Part shown: positions 59,196 to 64,000 of the stretch, piece by piece | Layout: the number at the start of each line of letters is the position of its first letter | Numbering within the stretch: the first letter of the stretch is position 1 | DNA from: an uncultured Lachnospiraceae bacterium | GTDB lineage: Bacteria > Bacillota > Clostridia > Lachnospirales > Lachnospiraceae | Direction: 5' to 3' | NCBI GenBank assembly: GCA_910586255.1 | Contig: CAJUHR010000018.1 | Span: 5,963 to 69,962 of the forward strand | Length of the DNA stretch: 64,000 nt | Made by a program: the position numbers and the translations under genes | The notes under the pieces: generated by a model | The model's input: the letters and a program-made list of their open reading frames with translations, nothing else | What the model was told of the DNA's origin: nothing | The model's database searches: none

Positions 59196-60527
59196 ATGAA
59201 TACAAAGAGTGTTGATTATTTGCAGGGAAGGCTGTTTCCCATGATTCTTAGGTTTTCCATTCCGGCGGCGATTTCCCTTTTGATTACAGCCATTTACAAC
59301 ATTGTGGATCGGATGTTTGTGGGGAACTTTAATGGGACTTCTGCCTTAGCGGGGCTGTCGGTTTGTTTTCCTCTGTCCTTTATGATGATGGCATTTGCCC
59401 TGACCTGCAGCGCGGGTGGTTCCACTTTTTTCAGCCTTTTCTCCGGTCAGGGGGAGCAGGAGAAGATGAACCGCTCTTTTGGCAGTGCCATGGTGATGGT
59501 CTGTGGATTTGAGATTGGCCTGAGTGTGTTGCTGCTGATTTTTCCTGATTTCTTTTTGCGGATTTTCGGGGTTACGCAGACAGCGTATCCTTATGCGATT
59601 GCCTATTACCGGATTGTGGCGCTGGGGTGTCTGTTTCAGGGTCTGTCTCAGCTGTTCTGTGATTTTGTGCGGGTTTCGGGAAAGCCGGTGATGGGAATGT
59701 GCGTGACAGGGCTGGGTGCAGTGACCAATATTGCCCTGGATGCATTGTTTATTATTGTGTTTGACTGGGGAGTGGTGGGGGCAGCGGCAGCAACCGTAGC
59801 CGGGCAGGTTGCTTCCGCCATTTTCGGGGCATGTCTGGTGTTTGGGAACCGGACGCAGGTGCGTGTCTCAAAGGGAATTTTCCGCCTGGAGAGGAGATTT
59901 TGTTTCCAGATTATCTCCTGCGGCTTTGCTTTTTGGGTGGCCCAGATGGCTATGGGATTTATCAGTCTTGTCTACAACAGCCAGCTGGGAAAGTATGGCG
60001 GGGATATTGCCATCAGTGTCTATGCGGTAGTGTCCAGCATCATGACCTTTGTGATCATGCCAGCCAGCGGCATCAGTCAGGGGATTCAGCCGATTTTGGG
60101 AAATAATTATGGCTTTGGCAATTACAAAAGAGTAATGTCTACCCTCCTTTTGGCTACTCTCCTTTCCATGGGCATTACCTGCCTAATATGGTTGATTGTG
60201 CTGGTATTTCCGGGACAGATTCTGGCGGCGTTTGGAGGGACAAAGGAAATGCTTCAGATCGGAATCACCGGGCTGCGAATCAATTTCTGCATCACTCCGG
60301 TTTTGGGGTTCGTGATGCTGGCGACCACATTTTTTCAGTCCATCAACCGACCCGGCCCATCGATTGCCATAACCCTGCTTCGGCAGGTGGTTTTTCTGGT
60401 GCCGTTTATCTATGTATTGCCGGTATTTTTGGAGATCAACGGAATATTCTTTGCGCAGCCGATCAGTGATCTTCTGGCAACGGTTTTGTCATTATATCTT
60501 GTTTTGAGAGAGAAAAAGCGAATGTGA
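59196..60527 (+). CDS. MATE-family efflux transporter
   Basis: A 443-residue protein with 12 helices and two MatE halves (GRLFPMILRFSIPAAISLLI at the start). The family exports cationic drugs or metabolites with sodium or protons. It is adjacent to marR and shares its operator sequence, so induced efflux is likely. Substrate unknown. Resembles the MepA-like branch, which is also paired with a MarR repressor. Confidence 0.92.
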   Translation: MNTKSVDYLQGRLFPMILRFSIPAAISLLITAIYNIVDRMFVGNFNGTSALAGLSVCFPLSFMMMAFALTCSAGGSTFFSLFSGQGEQEKMNRSFGSAMVMVCGFEIGLSVLLLIFPDFFLRIFGVTQTAYPYAIAYYRIVALGCLFQGLSQLFCDFVRVSGKPVMGMCVTGLGAVTNIALDALFIIVFDWGVVGAAAATVAGQVASAIFGACLVFGNRTQVRVSKGIFRLERRFCFQIISCGFAFWVAQMAMGFISLVYNSQLGKYGGDIAISVYAVVSSIMTFVIMPASGISQGIQPILGNNYGFGNYKRVMSTLLLATLLSMGITCLIWLIVLVFPGQILAAFGGTKEMLQIGITGLRINFCITPVLGFVMLATTFFQSINRPGPSIAITLLRQVVFLVPFIYVLPVFLEINGIFFAQPISDLLATVLSLYLVLREKKRM

Positions 60528-60601
60528 CGGGTTGTTTTTTGCTTTTCTCTAAAGGGCATCATTCATGGCATATTCCGCTGTTTTAGCAGATGAGAAAGTT
60601 A

Positions 60602-62281
60602 TTATCTGCGGAGCCGGAACATCTGAACGGATTGTTTTAATTCCCCTGCCTGAAGGTGAAGCTCCTGGGCAGAGTCGGATGATTTTTCCGCAGTGGAGGC
60701 ATTGGTCTGAACCACCTCAGAGATCTGCTCCATGCCTTGAGTCAGCTGGCTTAAGGATTCTGCCTGCTCCTTGGCAGACTGGGCGATGCGCTCTACCAGC
60801 TCCGTGGATTTTCTGGCTCTGGCGACTCCCTCATCCAGGGTTTTGGTGCTGTCGGCGGACAGTGTTGTACCGCGTTTTACCAGGCTGAGAGAATTCTGGA
60901 TAAGGGTGGTGATATCCTGGGCTGCCTCGGAGCTTTTGTTGGCCAGACTTTGCACCTCATCGGCCACCACAGCGAAGCCTTTTCCCGCGCTGCCGGCCCG
61001 GGCGGCCTCCACAGCTGCATTGAGAGCCAGAATATTTGTCTGAAAAGAGATATCCTCAATCGTTTTGATGATGCCTCCGATTTGCTGGGAGGATTTTGAA
61101 ATATCTTCCATTGCAGTGGTCAGATCTGCCATCTTCTGATTGCATGCCTCCAGCTGTGATGCCGTGTCAATAGATAACCGGCGGGCATCGTCCGCATCTG
61201 AGGAGGTGTTGTTGACCTGGACGGAGAGATCCTGGATACTGGCGGAAAGCTGTTCCACTGCGGAGGCCTGAGCCACCGCGCCTGTGGATAGCGTCTGGGA
61301 ATCAGAGGCCATTTTTTCAGATTCTGTGGAGACCTGCTCTGCCGTCTGGTTAATCCGGGACAAGGCCTGGTTAAGGGAGTCTAATATCTGACCCATAGCT
61401 ACCTGAATCGGCTGAAATTCTCCCCGGTAATCATTGCCGATGGACAGATCCATCTTTCCCTGTGCCATCTGATTCAGCTTTGTATTGATATCGGAAATGT
61501 ATTTTTTTAATTCTGTCTTGGTCTCATGGATGGATGCCACCAGCATCCCAATCTCCGAGGTGTCCGGCTCCAGGGCAAAGGGGGAGGAAAGATTGCCCTT
61601 AGAAATCTCGCCCATCTGATCGCGGACAGCGATCACAGGAGTGAGAATCCGTTTTTTGGTAATCGTCATGACAAAAAACTGTATGATTCCTACCAGAATC
61701 ATGAAAAGAAAGAGGCTTCCCATAATGATATCTGATACCAGAGCCAGCTTGTCTACCTGTGCTTTTGAGCGGGTTTCCAGGGCGTTTAAAAATTCTTCCT
61801 TTAAGGCGTTGATCTTTGTTGTAACCGAACTGTAGTCAGAGCCGTATACGTAGGCAAGCGCCTCTTCCATCTGCCCGGCCTGCACCTGCTCCATGGCGCT
61901 CTCCTCCAGAGGAACCAGGTTGTTGGAGAGAGAGGACATCTGATCGATCATGGCCTGCTCGCCGGCGGTAATGCCGATTTCCTGCATGGCGGCAACGCCC
62001 AGATCCCGGTTTTTTAAGTTGTTGATTTCATTCCAGTAGTTGTCATAGTGTACCTGATTTCCGGTGGAGGCATAAGCCCGCACCTCATTGGTAAGGTAGG
62101 CGGAGCCGTTCATAAAACGGTTGGCATTGTAGGTCAGGTTGAACCTGTCCTCAGTGGCATCATTTAATTTTCCCTTGATATTGCCGTAGGCGAACAGAAG
62201 GACAATCATCAAAAAGAGAGCCGTCAGGGAAATACCGTTTAAAATCATATTTAGTTTTGACTGATCCATTGCTTTTTTCAT
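60602..62281 (-). CDS. Methyl-accepting chemotaxis protein
   Basis: A 559-residue receptor. A first membrane helix (MILNGISLTALFLMIVLLFA) is followed by a ~160-residue helical sensing domain, a second helix (IIMGSLFLFMILVGIIQFFV), a HAMP domain and a signalling coiled coil with the hairpin tip FQTNILALNAAVEAARAG. It should control a CheA kinase encoded elsewhere. No other chemotaxis gene is in the window. Confidence 0.94.
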   Translation of the reverse strand: MKKAMDQSKLNMILNGISLTALFLMIVLLFAYGNIKGKLNDATEDRFNLTYNANRFMNGSAYLTNEVRAYASTGNQVHYDNYWNEINNLKNRDLGVAAMQEIGITAGEQAMIDQMSSLSNNLVPLEESAMEQVQAGQMEEALAYVYGSDYSSVTTKINALKEEFLNALETRSKAQVDKLALVSDIIMGSLFLFMILVGIIQFFVMTITKKRILTPVIAVRDQMGEISKGNLSSPFALEPDTSEIGMLVASIHETKTELKKYISDINTKLNQMAQGKMDLSIGNDYRGEFQPIQVAMGQILDSLNQALSRINQTAEQVSTESEKMASDSQTLSTGAVAQASAVEQLSASIQDLSVQVNNTSSDADDARRLSIDTASQLEACNQKMADLTTAMEDISKSSQQIGGIIKTIEDISFQTNILALNAAVEAARAGSAGKGFAVVADEVQSLANKSSEAAQDITTLIQNSLSLVKRGTTLSADSTKTLDEGVARARKSTELVERIAQSAKEQAESLSQLTQGMEQISEVVQTNASTAEKSSDSAQELHLQAGELKQSVQMFRLRR

Positions 62282-62414
62282 GTTGTGCAGAGGTCCTTTC
62301 TATAATTTTTGAGATCAATGAGTTCCTTTTCCTTTCCATTCTGATTTCAGTTTACACAAAACAGCAGAAAAGTTCAACTGGTTTTTTGGATGATTTAGTT
62401 TATGGGGAACCCAT

Positions 62415-62449
62415 GGTTACTGTTCACAGGGTACCTATGAACGGTAACC
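62415..62449. repeat. REP-like palindrome upstream of the YunG-like gene
   Basis: GGTTACTGTTCA (62415-62426) and TGAACGGTAACC (62438-62449) form arms with one mismatch; a partial third copy, AAACGGTAACG, follows. Same core as the repeats at 21528 and 44514. Confidence 0.55.
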
Positions 62450-62488
62450 CCTAAACGGTAACGAATAATGAATCGGTTTAGTGGCGTG

Positions 62489-62571
62489 TTGCAAATATAT
62501 TTGAGGAATGTTATAATTGCAGCATTACAATTCCTGCTACAGCTTAGCCGGCAGCGGAGCTGCCGTTTTTT
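62489..62571 (+). promoter_or_regulatory. Strong promoter followed at once by a terminator
   Basis: TTGCAA (62489-62494), 17-bp spacer, TATAAT (62512-62517). About 30 nt later CGGCAGC-gga-GCTGCCG (62549-62565) is followed by six T. Either a ~50-nt RNA is made, or the YunG-like gene 66 nt downstream is under attenuation. The rest of the 355-bp spacer holds the repeat above and no gene. Confidence 0.6.
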
Positions 62572-62636
62572 GACGTCCCCCAAAAGATAAGAGGGAACTG
62601 TAAAAACCAGATAAATCCAAGGGAAGGAACAAACAA

Positions 62637-63077
62637 ATGAACTATACATTTTACGGCTGGAACCACAAAGCTGTACCGGCGATTACCGATGAATACAAAG
62701 GGATTTATACGCCTTGTCAGCTATATGACGCGCTGTGTGATATCTGGTGTGAATATACCTGCGCTCCCAGGCTGCGTGAGAAATGGAGCCGGGAGAACCG
62801 GACGGCAGGTCAGTGCTCCGTCACGGCGTTTCTGGCCCAGGACATATTTGGCGGCAAGGTTTACGGAATTCCCCTTCCCGGAGGAAACTACCATTGCTAC
62901 AATATAGTGGGGGACTGGGTTTTCGATTTGACCAGCGAACAGTTTCCGGGGGAGGTGTTAAGCTACGAGAACAACCCGGAGCAATTTCGCGAAAACCACT
63001 TTGCCAAGGAAGAGAAGCGGCAGCGATATGAGTATCTTAAGAAGCAGCTGAAAAAACGGCAGGAGAAGGTATTCTGA
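62637..63077 (+). CDS. YunG-like protein
   Basis: A 146-residue protein whose core (TAGQCSVTAFLAQDIFGGKV, then HCYNIVGDWVFDLTSEQFPG) matches YunG-type proteins of Firmicutes. C60, H86 and D97 are in the order of a papain-like triad, so a cysteine hydrolase activity is conceivable, but the family has no established function. GGGAAGGA lies before the ATG. Confidence 0.8.
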   Translation: MNYTFYGWNHKAVPAITDEYKGIYTPCQLYDALCDIWCEYTCAPRLREKWSRENRTAGQCSVTAFLAQDIFGGKVYGIPLPGGNYHCYNIVGDWVFDLTSEQFPGEVLSYENNPEQFRENHFAKEEKRQRYEYLKKQLKKRQEKVF

Positions 63078-63106
63078 TAATTTGACTTTTATGGAGAGGC
63101 GCCCCC

Positions 63107-63465
63107 ATGGAACCAGGATTTTGGAAGATCGCTGTGGTAAGCTTGGCGCTTTCATTCATAAGCGGGATGAAGCAAGGTGCAAATAGGAAAGGGAAATACG
63201 AGAATTTATTTTCCCGAATATGAATTTTATGCCAAAGAGACCATATGCCATGTGAAAGCTTCCAGCGGTTACAGCCGTTCTTATGTGAAAGAAGGACAGC
63301 AGGTGGAACTGTATTATGCCCCGGAAAACCCTGATATTTTTTGCTCCGGTTATGCAAAAACACGATAACCCCCGGGCGGTGCTTTTGTGCGGCGTGGGAA
63401 TGGCGTATCCCCTGATTGGCTTTTTTGCGCCGCAGACTCGGATTTTATTTACATTCCTGGAGTGA
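63107..63465 (+). pseudogene. Broken DUF3592-like membrane protein gene
   Basis: Three pieces lie in successive frames. The first has a membrane helix (FWKIAVVSLALSFISGMKQG, 63107-63223). The second is a soluble domain (PEYEFYAKETICHVKA and VKEGQQVELYYAPENPDIF, to 63368). The third is a second helix (AVLLCGVGMAYPLIGFFAPQ, 63352-63465). Together they make one DUF3592-type protein with two frameshifts. Sequencing errors near the contig end are an alternative. Confidence 0.6.
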
Positions 63466-63502
63466 AGAAGTTTTCAGCGATTTGGAAAGGAGAGCCTGTT
63501 TC

Positions 63503-64000
63503 ATGGAGGAAAGGTTAAAAAAGCAGCTGGATTTTGCATTGGAAATCGATAAAGAAAAAAATATTTTCCGTCAGACCCACTTATCCGGCCACGGAAGAAA
63601 TGAAAATGACGCGGAGCATGCTTGGCATATGGCAGTGATGGCTTATCTTTTGAAGGAATACTCCAACGAAGAAATTGATATTGCCAGGGTGATGATTATG
63701 TGTCTGATTCATGACATCGTGGAGATCGAGTCCGGTGATACCTATGCCTATGATGAGGAAAACCTAAAGACCCAAAAGCTGCGGGAGGACGCGGCAAAGG
63801 AAAAGATCTATTCCCTTTTGCCTGAGGATCAAAAAGCAGAGCTGATTGCCTTGTTTGACGAATTCGAGGAGAACCGGACGGCAGAGGCAAGATTTGCCCA
63901 TGCCATGGATAATCTCCAGCCGCTTTTGCTGAATAACAGCAATAGCGGAGGCGACTGGAAGGAGCATGGCGTTACCTCTAAGCAGGAGATCGGAAGAGCG
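63503..64000 (+). CDS. HD-domain hydrolase, YfbR-like (3' end outside the window)
   Basis: The first ~160 codons of an HD-family phosphohydrolase. Metal ligands are H39 (NDAEHAWHMAVM) and H70-D71 (MCLIHDIVEIESGDTYAY), with D137 in FAHAMDNLQPLLLN. This is the 5'-nucleotidase/YfbR-like group that acts on dNMPs or similar. AAAGGAG lies upstream of the ATG. The last 14 bases match an Illumina adapter, so the final residues (after VTSKQ) may not be real and the natural gene end is unknown. Confidence 0.85.
   Translation, partial: MEERLKKQLDFALEIDKEKNIFRQTHLSGHGRNENDAEHAWHMAVMAYLLKEYSNEEIDIARVMIMCLIHDIVEIESGDTYAYDEENLKTQKLREDAAKEKIYSLLPEDQKAELIALFDEFEENRTAEARFAHAMDNLQPLLLNNSNSGGDWKEHGVTSKQEIGRA
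63987..64000 (+). other. Match to Illumina adapter at the end of the sequence
   Basis: AGATCGGAAGAGCG is identical to the first 14 bases of the common TruSeq adapter. Its position exactly at the window end makes chance unlikely and points to an untrimmed contig end. Confidence 0.8.

Noticed and set aside
1..64000. Searched by eye for rRNA, tRNA and tmRNA genes
   Set aside because: No rRNA-like or tRNA-like stretches (for example GGTTCGAATCC arms) were recognised; a tRNAscan run would be decisive.

Overview
The window looks like chromosomal DNA from a mid-GC gut Firmicute of the Lachnospiraceae (Clostridium cluster XIVa; Enterocloster, Hungatella or Lachnoclostridium-like). The clues are a six-cysteine SCIFF peptide with its radical SAM maturase beside secDF-tgt-yajC, a LacLM-type split beta-galactosidase, class 2 GalT, a T-box on a short-type proS, and purine-rich AGGAGG ribosome sites before nearly every gene. 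I see no rRNA, tRNA, CRISPR array, phage or complete insertion sequence.

Layout. 1-4 kb: amino-acid salvage (end of a YgeY-like hydrolase, sodium symporter, D-aminoacylase, RidA). 4-12.7 kb: carbohydrate and sulfur-amino-acid use (lacLM, MalY/PatB, and a divergent alpha-glucoside PTS / GH4 / RpiR locus). 12.7-15.7 kb: T-box, proS, cca. 15.7-21.5 kb: scfA-scfB, a structured leader, secDF, tgt, yajC. 21.5-28.8 kb: repeat-rich spacer, heptad-repeat protein, DUF5722 exported protein, Gx transporter, galT, ApbE, EamA. 28.8-37.8 kb: divergent argG and argC-GNAT-argJBD, then one-carbon genes (cyclodeaminase, folD) and a flavoprotein. 37.8-40 kb: an Lsa-type ABC-F gene behind a long attenuator leader. 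40-46 kb: housekeeping and stress genes (SPL radical SAM, cytidylate-kinase-like, LUD, endonuclease IV, HAD, PRTase-like). 46-51.2 kb: Crp/Fnr regulator, anion transporter, arylsulfate sulfotransferase and a stand-alone cyclic-nucleotide-binding protein. 51.2-52.9 kb: a graveyard of broken genes. 53-55.9 kb: metY-cysK-rrf2 sulfur operon. 55.9-62.3 kb: LytTR/GHKL two-component system, MarR-MATE pair, chemotaxis receptor. 62.4-64 kb: YunG-like protein, broken DUF3592 gene, start of an HD hydrolase.

The most unusual signals are: (1) two copies of an ~84-nt element, at 12883-12965 and 38262-38345, with compensatory base changes in their stems, each starting right after a leader terminator; (2) a multi-hairpin secDF leader preceded by an 18-codon frame that ends in an RAGP motif like known arrest peptides; (3) a predicted Crp/Fnr-controlled arylsulfate sulfotransferase/anion transporter locus with a PrfA-box-like palindrome; (4) a dispersed REP-like palindrome family; (5) a 14-base match to the Illumina adapter at the extreme right end, which suggests a contig end rather than biology.

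All calls are from reading the sequence and remembered family features; no database search or folding program was run.
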